Below are positions 50,808-59,460 of a stretch of DNA of 64,000 nucleotides, one piece after another. The notes beneath the pieces were generated by a model that searched no databases, was not told the origin of the DNA, and saw only the letters and a list, made by a program, of their open reading frames with translations. Every line of letters starts with the position of its first letter. Within the stretch, counting starts at the first letter, position 1. The stretch comes from Gemmatimonadales bacterium (GTDB taxonomy: Bacteria > Gemmatimonadota > Gemmatimonadetes > Gemmatimonadales > GWC2-71-9): assembly GCA_025934955.1 (NCBI GenBank), contig JAICWE010000002.1:62001-126000 (forward strand). Direction: 5' to 3'. A program made the position numbers and the translations under genes.

Positions 50808-50813
50808 AAGCTA
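50808..50813 (-). promoter_or_regulatory. -10 box of the KdpDE pair
   Basis: TAGCTT on the minus strand, then six bases (GGAGAC) and ATG 50801. The spacer also looks like a Shine-Dalgarno, but with transcription starting at or next to the ATG it could not function. No good -35 is seen. Confidence 0.35.
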
Positions 50814-50919
50814 CCGCCAACCGACCTCAAGATTGCGTCAGGATCGAGGGCGTGGTCTGGCCGCGCCGCCGGCTGGGAGGCTAGTTCCGGCTCGTCCTCC
50901 TCTGCGATCGGAGCCCGCC

Positions 50920-52896
50920 ATGCCCGCCGCCACCGGCCGCACGCTCCGCCGGCTCCTCTTCGGCGCCCCGCGCGACCTGCGAGACCGGTCGCTCTTCCAC
51001 CGCCTCGCGCTGGTGCCGTTCCTCGCATGGGTGGGGCTCGGCGCCGACGGACTCTCGTCGTCATCGTACGGGCCGGAGGAGGCGTACCGCGCGCTGGGCG
51101 AGCACACCTATCTCGCCGCGGCGCTCGCCGCGCTCATGGCGATCACCGTGCTGCTCATCTCGGCGGCGTACAGCCGGATCATCGAGGATTTCCCGTCCGG
51201 CGGCGGGGGGTACATCGTCGCGAGCAAGCTGCTCGGCGCGCGCGCCGGCGTCGTCTCCGGCTCGGCGCTGCTGGTGGACTACGTGCTGACGATCACGATC
51301 TCGATCGCGGCCGCGGGCGACGCGCTGTTCAGCTTCCTGCCGCCGGCGTGGTACGCCGCGCGGCTCGAGATAGAGATCGCCTTGCTCGTCGGCCTCGTCG
51401 CACTCAACATCCGCGGCGTGCGCGAGTCGGTCCTGGTGCTGCTGCCGGTCTTCCTGCTCTTCCTCGTGACCCACGTCATGCTGATCGGCGGCGGCCTCCT
51501 CGGGCACCTGGGTGCCACGCCCGCCGTGCTGCGCGAGGTCGGCAGCGGCTATCACACCGGCGCCGCGACGCTCGGCATCACCGGCATGCTGCTGATCTTC
51601 GTACGCGCGTATTCACTGGGCGGCGGCACCTACACCGGGATCGAGGCGGTGTCGAACGGCCTCACGATCATGCGCGAGCCGCGGGTCGCGACCGCCAGGC
51701 GAACCATGCTGTACATGGCAAGCTCGCTCGCGTTCACCGCCGCCGGCCTGCTGCTGTGCTATCTGCTGTGGCGCCTGACGCCGACGCCGGGGAAGACGAT
51801 GAACGCGGTGCTGGTGGAGCGGCTGGCCGGCGGCTTGCCCTTCTCCCGCACGGTCATCGTGCTGACGCTCTTCTCCGAGGCGATGCTGCTGGTCGTCGCG
51901 GCGCAGGCCGGCTTTCTCGACGGGCCGCGGGTGCTGGCCAACATGGCGGTGGACTCGTGGCTGCCGCACCGCTTCTCGGCGCTCTCGGAGCGGCTCACCA
52001 CCCAGAACGGCATCCTCCTCATGGGCGGCGCCGCGCTCGCGGCGCTGCTCTACACCCGCGGCGACGTGGGCCGGCTCGTTGTCATGTACAGCATCAACGT
52101 CTTCCTGACGTTTTCGCTCTCGATGCTGGCGATGCTCCGGCTCTGGCTCCGCGAGCGCCGGGTGCGCGCCCGATGGCGCCGTCGCGTCACACTCTTCGCC
52201 GCCGGGCTCGCGCTCTGCGCCACGATCCTCGCGATCACCGTGTTCGAGAAGTTCGCCGAGGGCGGCTGGATCACGCTGGTGGTCACGGCGCTGCTGATCG
52301 GCGGCTGCCTCGTCATCCGGCGACACTACCGCGCCGTCGCCGAGCGGGTGGACGAGCTGTATCGCGAGCTGGGCGACCTGCCGCTCCAGGCTGGCGCCGG
52401 TGCCGCTCCCGGCGCGCTCGATCCGCGGCGTCCGACGGCGGTCATCCTCGTCGCGTCCTTCGGCAGTGTCGGCATCCACACGCTGCTGAACGTGCTGCGC
52501 GTCTTCCCGGGGCACTACGGCGGCATCGTGTTCATCTCGGTGGGCGTGGTGGACTCGGGCGAGTTCAAGGGCGAGCGCGGGGTGAGCGACCTGCAACAGC
52601 GTACCGACGAGATGCTCGCCCGCTACGCCGGGCTGGCGCGGAGTCTCGGCCTGCCGGCGGCGGCGCGCTCGGCGCTCGGCATCGACGTGGTCGCCGAGGC
52701 TGAGCGGCTCTGCCTGGAGGTGGGGCGCGACTATCCGCGGGCGACGTTCTTTGCCGGCAAGCTGATCTTTCAGCGCGAGCGGTGGTGGCAGCCGCTGCTG
52801 CACAACGAGACCGCGGCCGCGGTGCAGAAGCGGCTGCAGTGGGCCGGCCGCACCATGGTGACGATGCCGATTCGGGTGCGGCCCGGGGCATGGTAA
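50920..52896 (+). CDS. APC-superfamily permease, KimA-like putative potassium importer
   Basis: 658 residues. About 12 membrane helices fill the first 480 residues, with GADGLSSSSYGPEEAYRALG in helix 1 and GGTYTGIEAVSNGL in the centre. A cytoplasmic C-terminal domain of about 170 residues follows. This layout and the SSSYGPEE motif resemble KimA/YdaO, proton-coupled K+ importers shut off by c-di-AMP at the C-terminal domain. The divergent kdpDE-type genes strengthen a K+ link. An amino-acid permease is the alternative. GGAG lies six bases before the ATG. No kdpFABC is present in the window. Confidence 0.75.
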   Translation: MPAATGRTLRRLLFGAPRDLRDRSLFHRLALVPFLAWVGLGADGLSSSSYGPEEAYRALGEHTYLAAALAALMAITVLLISAAYSRIIEDFPSGGGGYIVASKLLGARAGVVSGSALLVDYVLTITISIAAAGDALFSFLPPAWYAARLEIEIALLVGLVALNIRGVRESVLVLLPVFLLFLVTHVMLIGGGLLGHLGATPAVLREVGSGYHTGAATLGITGMLLIFVRAYSLGGGTYTGIEAVSNGLTIMREPRVATARRTMLYMASSLAFTAAGLLLCYLLWRLTPTPGKTMNAVLVERLAGGLPFSRTVIVLTLFSEAMLLVVAAQAGFLDGPRVLANMAVDSWLPHRFSALSERLTTQNGILLMGGAALAALLYTRGDVGRLVVMYSINVFLTFSLSMLAMLRLWLRERRVRARWRRRVTLFAAGLALCATILAITVFEKFAEGGWITLVVTALLIGGCLVIRRHYRAVAERVDELYRELGDLPLQAGAGAAPGALDPRRPTAVILVASFGSVGIHTLLNVLRVFPGHYGGIVFISVGVVDSGEFKGERGVSDLQQRTDEMLARYAGLARSLGLPAAARSALGIDVVAEAERLCLEVGRDYPRATFFAGKLIFQRERWWQPLLHNETAAAVQKRLQWAGRTMVTMPIRVRPGAW

Positions 52897-52950
52897 CTTC
52901 AGCGGCGTCGCCCAAGGGCCACGTCGCCACCGATTTGGAGCGGCACCGCC

Positions 52951-53058
52951 ATGCCGACCATGCAGCGCATCAACTCCTGCCTCCCGTTCGACAGCGAGTC
53001 GGAGGACGCCGCCCGCTGCTCCACCTCCATCCGCCTTGCGACGCTGGAGCCGGAATGA
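52951..53058 (+). pseudogene. Remnant of a PhnB/VOC-type glyoxalase-fold gene
   Basis: A 35-codon frame whose opening MPTMQRINSCLPFDSESEDA, then AARCSTSI, tracks the first strand and helix of PhnB-like VOC proteins, usually MxxxITPCLWFDGxAEEAAxFY. The aromatic residues of that motif are already changed (LPF for LWF, CST for FYT). The remaining about 100 residues are gone, and the frame closes at a TGA that overlaps the ATG of the DinB gene. TTGGAG sits ten or more bases upstream. It may still help couple translation into dinB. Confidence 0.5.
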
Positions 53059-53621
53059 CCGATTCGGTGAGCGACGGAGACGTGCCGTTCGACGTCGCGT
53101 CGGCCATGGATGTGCTCGGCCGCACAGCCGCCGCGCTGAGCGCGCTGCTCGACCATCTGCCCGAGGCGTTGGCGCGCGGCACCGAGGGGCCCGGGACCTT
53201 CAGCCCGTTCGACGTCGTGGGGCATCTGATCGACGGTGAGGAGACCGACTGGATTCCGCGCGCGCGGATCATCCTGGCGCGGGGCGCGGACCCGCGCTTC
53301 ACACCGTACGACCGGTTCCGGCATCGCAGCCGGAACGCGGATCGCTCGCTCGAATCGTTGCTCGCCGAGTTCGCCCGGCTCCGCGGCGCCAACCTCGAGC
53401 TGCTCCGCTCGTGGCGGCTCACCGCCGCCGAGCTCGATCTCCCGGGGACTCACCCCGCGCTCGGATCGGTGACGCTCCGGCAGCTGCTCGCGGCGTGGGT
53501 GGTTCACGATCTCGGTCACATCGCGCAGGTCACGCGGGTGATGGCGAAGCAGTACCGGGCCGCCGTAGGACCATGGCTGGCGTTTCTGCCGGTGCTGAGC
53601 GACCGGGAGGCCCCGCGCTGA
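53055..53621 (+). CDS. DinB/YfiT-type metal-dependent four-helix protein
   Basis: 188 residues, GGAG five bases before the ATG. A four-helix bundle with the metal triad His57 (VVGHLID), His151 and His155 (WVVHDLGHIAQV), as in DinB_2 proteins related to bacillithiol or mycothiol transferases. The reaction is unknown, though thiol transfer is usual in the superfamily. It sits among three gene fragments and starts in the stop of the PhnB-like remnant. A TAACTT box at 52894-52899 may drive the pair. Confidence 0.85.
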   Translation: MTDSVSDGDVPFDVASAMDVLGRTAAALSALLDHLPEALARGTEGPGTFSPFDVVGHLIDGEETDWIPRARIILARGADPRFTPYDRFRHRSRNADRSLESLLAEFARLRGANLELLRSWRLTAAELDLPGTHPALGSVTLRQLLAAWVVHDLGHIAQVTRVMAKQYRAAVGPWLAFLPVLSDREAPR

Positions 53622-53655
53622 TACGGCTGGCGGCCCGCGGGCCACCGCAGCAGAT

Positions 53656-53796
53656 TTGAGCGACCCCCACCAGGCACGCCCCACGGATCCGATGCTCGAC
53701 CCGGCGCGGAGCAGTCCGCGCTTCGCCGCGGTGCTCCGCCGGTTCGGACTGGACGCGGCGCCCCTCGCGGGGACCGCAGCCGGCCGGCTGCGATGA
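53656..53796 (+). pseudogene. C-terminal fragment of a kinase/TPR-type protein
   Basis: A 46-codon open stretch (TTG 53656 to TGA 53796) containing DPMLDPARSSPRFAAVLRRF. This resembles the final segment of TPR-tailed kinases and cyclases (DPLFDPLRxDPRFxxLL). The same ending occurs in this window as RLEPLFDGIRDDPRIQALLK in the third kinase. No N-terminal part remains. The fragment lies 20 bases before the first of four kinase genes, so it is probably the stump of a deleted fifth member of the array. Confidence 0.5.
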
Positions 53797-53815
53797 CCTC
53801 CACGAGGCACCCGTC

Positions 53816-56494
53816 ATGACGGCTACGCTCGACCGCCTCACCGCCGCGCTCGCCGACCGCTATCGCCTGGAGCGCGAGCTGGGGCAGGGCGGCATGGCGA
53901 CGGTGTACCTGGCGCACGATCTCAAGCACGATCGCAACGTCGCGGTGAAGGTGCTGCGGCCGGAGCTCGCCGCGGTGATCGGCGCCGAGCGGTTCCTCAG
54001 CGAGATCAAGACGACGGCCAATCTGCAGCATCCCCACATCCTGCCGCTGCACGACTCGGGCAGCGCCGACGGCTTCCTGTTCTACGTCATGCCGTACGTC
54101 GAGGGCGTGTCGCTCCGCGAACGGATCACCCGCGAGCACCAGCTCCCGGTGGACGATGCGGTGCGCATCGCCCGTGAAGTCGCCGGCGCGCTCGACTACG
54201 CGCACCGCCACGGCGTCATCCACCGCGACATCAAGCCGGAGAACATCCTGCTGCATGACGGCAGCGCGCTGGTGGCCGACTTCGGCATCGCGCTGGCCGT
54301 GAGCACCGCCGGCAGCCGGATGACCGAGACCGGCATGTCGTTAGGCACGCCGCACTACATGAGCCCCGAGCAGGCGATGGGCGAGCGGGAGATCACCGCG
54401 CGCAGCGACGTGTACGCGCTCGGCTGCGTCACCTACGAGATGCTGGTGGGCGAGCCGCCGTTCACCGGGCCCACGGCACAGGCGATCATCGCCCGGGTGA
54501 TGACGGAGGAGCCGCGGCATCTCACCCTGCAGCGCCGGAGTATTCCGCCCCAGGTCGAGGGCGCGGTGCTGCACGCGCTGGAGAAGCTGCCGGCCGACCG
54601 CTTCACCACCGCGGCGCAATTTGCCGAGGCGCTCGCGGGGCCGGGGTCCGCCTCCGCGGCGCGGACGGTGGCGTTGCCGGCGGCGAGCCGGGGTACGCCG
54701 GGACCCGACGCGGAGCGGTGGCGGCGATGGTTCTTCGCCGCCTGCGGCGCGGCGGCCGTGGCGGCGGGAATCGGCGGCTGGGGCTGGGTGCGCGCGCGGC
54801 GCGCGGCGGAGCGGCCGCTCGAGCGGCACTACCTGACGGTGGGGGACAGCGTGCTCGTGGTGAGCGGGCCCGGCGCCGGCCTCGCGCTCTCGCCCGACGG
54901 CTCCCGCCTCGCCGTCATCGCAGACTCGCTGTCGCGGATCTGGGTCAAGCGGCGCGACCAGCTCGAGGCCACACCTCTCGCCGGGACCGAGCACGCCTTG
55001 TCGCCGGTCTTCTCGCCGGATGGCCAGTGGCTCGCCTATCTGGCCAACGGGCAGGTGCGGAAGGTGCCGGTCGCCGGGGGCGCGAGCATCGCCATCGCCG
55101 ATTCGGCATCGGCCGTCGGCGGCCTTGCCTGGCTCGACGACGGCACCCTGGTCTACTCGACCGCGTCGCTGCTCGGCCTCCGCCGGGTGAGCGCGAACGG
55201 CGGTGCCACGACCATCGCCGTGGCCGACAGCGTCTACAAGGGACTCGGCCTGCTCCAGCCGACCGCCCTGCCGCACGCGCGCGGCGTGATCTTCCAGTCC
55301 TGCGCGTCGGGCTGCGTCACCATGCAGCTCAACGTGCTGGATCTCCGCACCGGCCGGACCAGCACGCTCTTCAAGGATGTCGCGATGGGCTGGTACCTCC
55401 CGTCGGGCCGCCTGCTGTACGTGCGGCGCGACGGCGTCGCGCTCGTGGCGCCGTTCGATCTCAAGACCCTCAAGGTCCGGGGCGCGGGCACGGCGGTGCT
55501 CCAGGGGGTGGCCCAGAACCTCTCCATTGCGCAGCTCGCGGTGTCGGCGACCGGGCGCCTCGTCTACGGAGTCGGCGGCGCGAGCAACGACGTCGTCACC
55601 ATCGAACGGGTCGGCCGGGAGGGCACCGCGACCGTCGTGGATTCCACATGGCACGGGAGCTACAACTCGCTCGCGCTCTCGCCCGACGGGACCCGCATGG
55701 CGGTCGGCGTCGCCACGCCGGGCGCCGGCCTCGACATCTGGATCAAGCAGCTCGACCACGGTCCGTTCACCCGGCTCACCTTCAGCGGCCGCGACCGGCG
55801 GCCCACGTGGTCACCCGACGGCCGCGAGGTCGCGTTCGTGCGGGACACCGCGACCGGCGGCGGCGACGTCTATGCCCGCGCGGTGAACGGGAGCGGCGGC
55901 GACCGCAGGCTGGTGCACATCGACCGTCCGATCCAGGAAGTCTCCTGGTCGCGCGACGGGCACTGGCTGCTCGTGCGGACCGAGACGGGCGCAGCCGGCA
56001 ATGGTGACATCCTTGCGATCCCGGCCCACGGCGATTCGGCGGCGGTCCGCGTGGCGACGACGCCTTTCACCGAACTCGAGCCGGCGCTCTCGCCCGATGG
56101 ACGCTGGGTGGCGTACAGCTCGAACGAGGCCGGAGCGTACGAGGTGTACGTGCGGCCGTTCCCCAACACCGACGCGGGCCGCTGGCAGGTCTCGAACGGC
56201 GGCGGCAGCGATCCGGTGTGGTCACCGGACGGCCGGCAGCTGTACTTCATCAGCCGCAGCCGCCGTCTCATCGCTGCGCAGGTCGCCGCCGGGTCCACGT
56301 TCAGCGTGCCGGAGCTCCGGACGCTCTTCGACGTCTCCCGGTTCACCTGGGACGGCTTTCACCAGCTCTACGACGTGACCAAGGACGGCCGCTTCAGCTT
56401 CCTCGGCCCGTCCGGCCCGGCGACGGCGCGCGGCGCGCGACTGGTAGAGGTTGAGAACTGGTTCGCCGAGCTCGACGCCGAGGCCGGCCGGTGA
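53816..56494 (+). CDS. Ser/Thr protein kinase with PD40 beta-propeller
   Basis: 892 residues, GAGG eight bases before ATG. Kinase domain 17-280: Gly loop GQGGMATVYLA, Lys45 (VAVKVL), catalytic HRDIKPEN (Asp138), DFG (Asp155), then TETGMSLGTPHYMSPEQ. A membrane helix (about 303-322) leads to an extracytoplasmic propeller of PD40 blades (ALSPDGSRLAV, FSPDGQWLAYLA, WSPDGREVAFV, WSPDGRQLYFIS). The likely scheme is sensing outside and signalling inside. The TGA overlaps the GTG of the next kinase. Substrates are unknown. Domain order is common in this bacterial group, so the family call is secure. Confidence 0.9.
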   Translation: MTATLDRLTAALADRYRLERELGQGGMATVYLAHDLKHDRNVAVKVLRPELAAVIGAERFLSEIKTTANLQHPHILPLHDSGSADGFLFYVMPYVEGVSLRERITREHQLPVDDAVRIAREVAGALDYAHRHGVIHRDIKPENILLHDGSALVADFGIALAVSTAGSRMTETGMSLGTPHYMSPEQAMGEREITARSDVYALGCVTYEMLVGEPPFTGPTAQAIIARVMTEEPRHLTLQRRSIPPQVEGAVLHALEKLPADRFTTAAQFAEALAGPGSASAARTVALPAASRGTPGPDAERWRRWFFAACGAAAVAAGIGGWGWVRARRAAERPLERHYLTVGDSVLVVSGPGAGLALSPDGSRLAVIADSLSRIWVKRRDQLEATPLAGTEHALSPVFSPDGQWLAYLANGQVRKVPVAGGASIAIADSASAVGGLAWLDDGTLVYSTASLLGLRRVSANGGATTIAVADSVYKGLGLLQPTALPHARGVIFQSCASGCVTMQLNVLDLRTGRTSTLFKDVAMGWYLPSGRLLYVRRDGVALVAPFDLKTLKVRGAGTAVLQGVAQNLSIAQLAVSATGRLVYGVGGASNDVVTIERVGREGTATVVDSTWHGSYNSLALSPDGTRMAVGVATPGAGLDIWIKQLDHGPFTRLTFSGRDRRPTWSPDGREVAFVRDTATGGGDVYARAVNGSGGDRRLVHIDRPIQEVSWSRDGHWLLVRTETGAAGNGDILAIPAHGDSAAVRVATTPFTELEPALSPDGRWVAYSSNEAGAYEVYVRPFPNTDAGRWQVSNGGGSDPVWSPDGRQLYFISRSRRLIAAQVAAGSTFSVPELRTLFDVSRFTWDGFHQLYDVTKDGRFSFLGPSGPATARGARLVEVENWFAELDAEAGR

Positions 56495-59460
56495 GCATCG
56501 CGCAGCTGACGGATGCTCTCGCCGGCCGCTACCGCATCGAGCGCGAGCTGGGCCGGGGCGGCATGGCAACGGTCTACCTCGCCCACGACCTCAAGCACGG
56601 CCGCGACGTCGCCATCAAGGTGCTGCACCCCGAGCTGGCCGCGGCGCTGGGCGGCGGCCGGTTCCTGCGCGAGATCCGGATCGCCGCGCAGCTCCAGCAT
56701 CCGAATATCCTGACCCTGATCGACTCCGGCGAGCTGCCGCCCGCGGACGGCGGCCCGGCGCTGCTCTTCTACGTGATGCCGTTCGTGCAGGGCGAAAGCC
56801 TGCGGGCACGGCTCAGCCGCGAGGGCAAGCTGGCCGCGTCCGACGTCGTGCGACTGCTGCGGGACGTGCTCGACGCGCTGGCGCACGCGCACGCCGGCGG
56901 CGTGGTGCATCGCGACATCAAGCCGGAGAACATCATGCTCTCCGGACGCCACGCGCTGGTGGTCGATTTCGGCGTGGCCAAGGCGGTTGCCGCCGGCGGC
57001 GTCACCGGCGGCGGCGGCCCGACCGGCGAGGCCGCCGCGCTCACCACGGTCGGTCTTGCCATCGGCACGCCGGCGTACATGGCGCCGGAGCAGGCGGCCG
57101 GCCACGCGTCGGTGGACGGCCGCACCGACCTCTACGCGACCGGCGTGCTCGCGTACGAGATGTTGAGCGGGCGGATCCCGTTCACGGGAACGACGGCGCA
57201 GGCCATCATCGCGGGGCACATCGCCGCGGCGCCGGCGCCGCTCGCGTCGCTCGGTGTCGCGGCCCCCGCGCCGCTCGAGGCCGCCGTCATGCGCTGCCTG
57301 GAGAAGGATCCGGCGGACCGCTGGCAGTCGGCCGAGGCGTTGCTTCGGGAGCTGGAGTCGTTCGGCACGCCGCCCGACGGCGTCAGGCAGACAGCGCCCG
57401 GCCCCCGCGCTCGCGGGCGTCTCGCCGGGATCGCCGCGGCCGCCGCGATCGTGCTGCTCGGCACCTGGGCGTGGACCGGCCCGATGAGCCGCGCGCGCGC
57501 ACACACGTGGGCGCACGAGACGGCGATGCCGCAGATCCTCGCCCTCGCCGAATCGGGTGACTGGGAGGGAGCGTATGCCATCGCGAAGACGGTCGAGCGG
57601 CGCGCGCCGGGCGACTCGCTCTTCGACGCCCTCCTGCCGAAGTTCGCGCAGCGCTACCGGATCCACACGGCACCGGAAGGCGCCCGGGTGTGGCGCAAGG
57701 CGTACGGCGCGCCCGACTCCGCGTGGGAGCTGCTCGGTCGGACGCCGCTCGACAGCGCGCTGGTGCCGCTGAGCGGACCGGGCGGGCGGTTCCTCGACGC
57801 GAACCGGCTGCGCATCGAGGCGCCGGGGTATCGGACCATGCAGCTGATCGGCATGCCGTTCGAGGATTCGGTGATCCCGCTCGACCCCGATGGCGCGATC
57901 CCGCCCGAGATGGTGCGTGTGGGGGGTGGGAAGCTCCGAGCAAACTACCCGGTGTACGAGTCGGCCGAGCCGATCCAGCTCGCGGACTTCCTGATGGACC
58001 GCTTCGAGGTCACCAACCGCGAGTACCGGCAGTTCGTCGACAGCGGCGGGTACCGGCGCCGGGAGTTCTGGACCGAGCCGATGGTGAAGGATGGACGAGC
58101 CGTCTCGTGGGAAGCGGCGATGGCGCTGATGAAGGATCGCACCGGCCGCACCGGCCCGGCGACGTGGGAAGCGGGCGAGCCGCCTGACGGCCACGAGAAC
58201 GATCCGGTCAGCGGCGTGAGCTGGTACGAGGCGATGGCGTATGCCCGCTTCCGGGGCAAGGCGCTGCCGACCGTGATCCACTGGAGCCGGGCGGCCAGCG
58301 TGCGGAACAGCGCGTGGATCGTTCCCGCCAGCAACTTCTCCGGGCAGGGCGCGGTGCCGGTCGGAAGCCGTCGCGGCATCAGCGCGTTCGGGACCTACGA
58401 CATGGCCGGCAACGTCCGCGAATGGTGTCTGAACGCGAGCGGGACCGACCGGTTCATCCTCGGCGGCGGATGGAACGACCCGCCGTACCGGTTCAACGAC
58501 GCGTATGCCCAGAACCCCTTCGATCGCTCCTCCCTCAACGGCATTCGGCTCGTGCGCTACGCACCGGGGGACCGCAACGTGGCGCGGGCCGCGGCGCCGG
58601 TCACGCCGCGACTCCGCGACCTGCTGCACGCCAAGCCGGTGAGCGACGAGGTGTTCGCCGCCTACCGGCGGATGTACGAGTACGACCGCGCGCCGCTTCA
58701 CCCGGAAGTCCGCGAGCGGCTGGACGAGGGGGACTGGACTCGCGAGCTGGTGCGGATGGACGCGGCCTACGGGAGCGACAGTCTGCTCGTCTACCTCTAC
58801 CTGCCCAAGCGCGGGCCGAAGCCGGCACCTGCCGTGGTGTTCTTCCCGCCGGGGAGCGCCGTCGCCAATCCTGCGCTCTCCGTCGCCAATGTGACCATGT
58901 TCGATTTTCTGATCAAGAGCGGCCGCGCGGTGCTGTACCCGGTCTACAAGGGCACCTTTCAGCGGCGCGACTCGCTCAAGAGCGACAGCCCCGACTCGAC
59001 CGCCTTCTGGCGCGACCATGTCGTGATGTGGGGGAAGGACCTCCGTCGCGCGGTGGACTACCTCGAAACCCGGCCCGAGGTCACCACGGCCCGGTTGGCG
59101 TACTACGGGATCAGTTGGGGCGGCGAGATGGGCGGCATCATGCCGGCGATCGAGCCGCGGATCGCGGTCAGTGTGCTGCAGGTGGCGGGCATCGGGTTCG
59201 AGACGGTGCGGCCGGAGGTGGATCCGGTGAACTACCTGCCGCACATCCGCATCCCGACGCTGATGCTCAACGGCCGCTACGATTTCTACTTTCCGGTCGC
59301 GACGTCGCAGCTGCCGATGTTCCGGCTGCTCGGCACGCCGGCGGACGAGAAGCGGCACGTGATCGAAGACGGCAGCCACTTCGTTCCCCGCGTCCGGCTG
59401 ATCGAGGAGACGCTGGCGTGGCTCGACAAGTACCAGCCGCTGGGCGCGGCCGCGCGATGA
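56491..59460 (+). CDS. Ser/Thr kinase-PEGA-SUMF1-alpha/beta hydrolase
   Basis: 989 residues from GTG 56491. Kinase domain 13-290: Lys43, catalytic Asp142 (HRDIKPEN), Asp159. Membrane helix about 311-328. Residues 388-455 resemble a PEGA surface domain. Residues 473-690 are a SUMF1/FGE-type domain (FEVTNREYRQFVD, PVSGVSWYEAMAYARFRGK, GTYDMAGNVREWC), with only Cys646 visible and not the active-site pair of true formylglycine-generating enzymes. Residues 715-985 are an alpha/beta hydrolase with Ser875 (GISWGG), Asp931 and His963. Thus a cytoplasmic kinase is fused to an outer esterase-like module. It overlaps both neighbouring kinases by 4 bases. Confidence 0.85.
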   Translation: MSIAQLTDALAGRYRIERELGRGGMATVYLAHDLKHGRDVAIKVLHPELAAALGGGRFLREIRIAAQLQHPNILTLIDSGELPPADGGPALLFYVMPFVQGESLRARLSREGKLAASDVVRLLRDVLDALAHAHAGGVVHRDIKPENIMLSGRHALVVDFGVAKAVAAGGVTGGGGPTGEAAALTTVGLAIGTPAYMAPEQAAGHASVDGRTDLYATGVLAYEMLSGRIPFTGTTAQAIIAGHIAAAPAPLASLGVAAPAPLEAAVMRCLEKDPADRWQSAEALLRELESFGTPPDGVRQTAPGPRARGRLAGIAAAAAIVLLGTWAWTGPMSRARAHTWAHETAMPQILALAESGDWEGAYAIAKTVERRAPGDSLFDALLPKFAQRYRIHTAPEGARVWRKAYGAPDSAWELLGRTPLDSALVPLSGPGGRFLDANRLRIEAPGYRTMQLIGMPFEDSVIPLDPDGAIPPEMVRVGGGKLRANYPVYESAEPIQLADFLMDRFEVTNREYRQFVDSGGYRRREFWTEPMVKDGRAVSWEAAMALMKDRTGRTGPATWEAGEPPDGHENDPVSGVSWYEAMAYARFRGKALPTVIHWSRAASVRNSAWIVPASNFSGQGAVPVGSRRGISAFGTYDMAGNVREWCLNASGTDRFILGGGWNDPPYRFNDAYAQNPFDRSSLNGIRLVRYAPGDRNVARAAAPVTPRLRDLLHAKPVSDEVFAAYRRMYEYDRAPLHPEVRERLDEGDWTRELVRMDAAYGSDSLLVYLYLPKRGPKPAPAVVFFPPGSAVANPALSVANVTMFDFLIKSGRAVLYPVYKGTFQRRDSLKSDSPDSTAFWRDHVVMWGKDLRRAVDYLETRPEVTTARLAYYGISWGGEMGGIMPAIEPRIAVSVLQVAGIGFETVRPEVDPVNYLPHIRIPTLMLNGRYDFYFPVATSQLPMFRLLGTPADEKRHVIEDGSHFVPRVRLIEETLAWLDKYQPLGAAAR

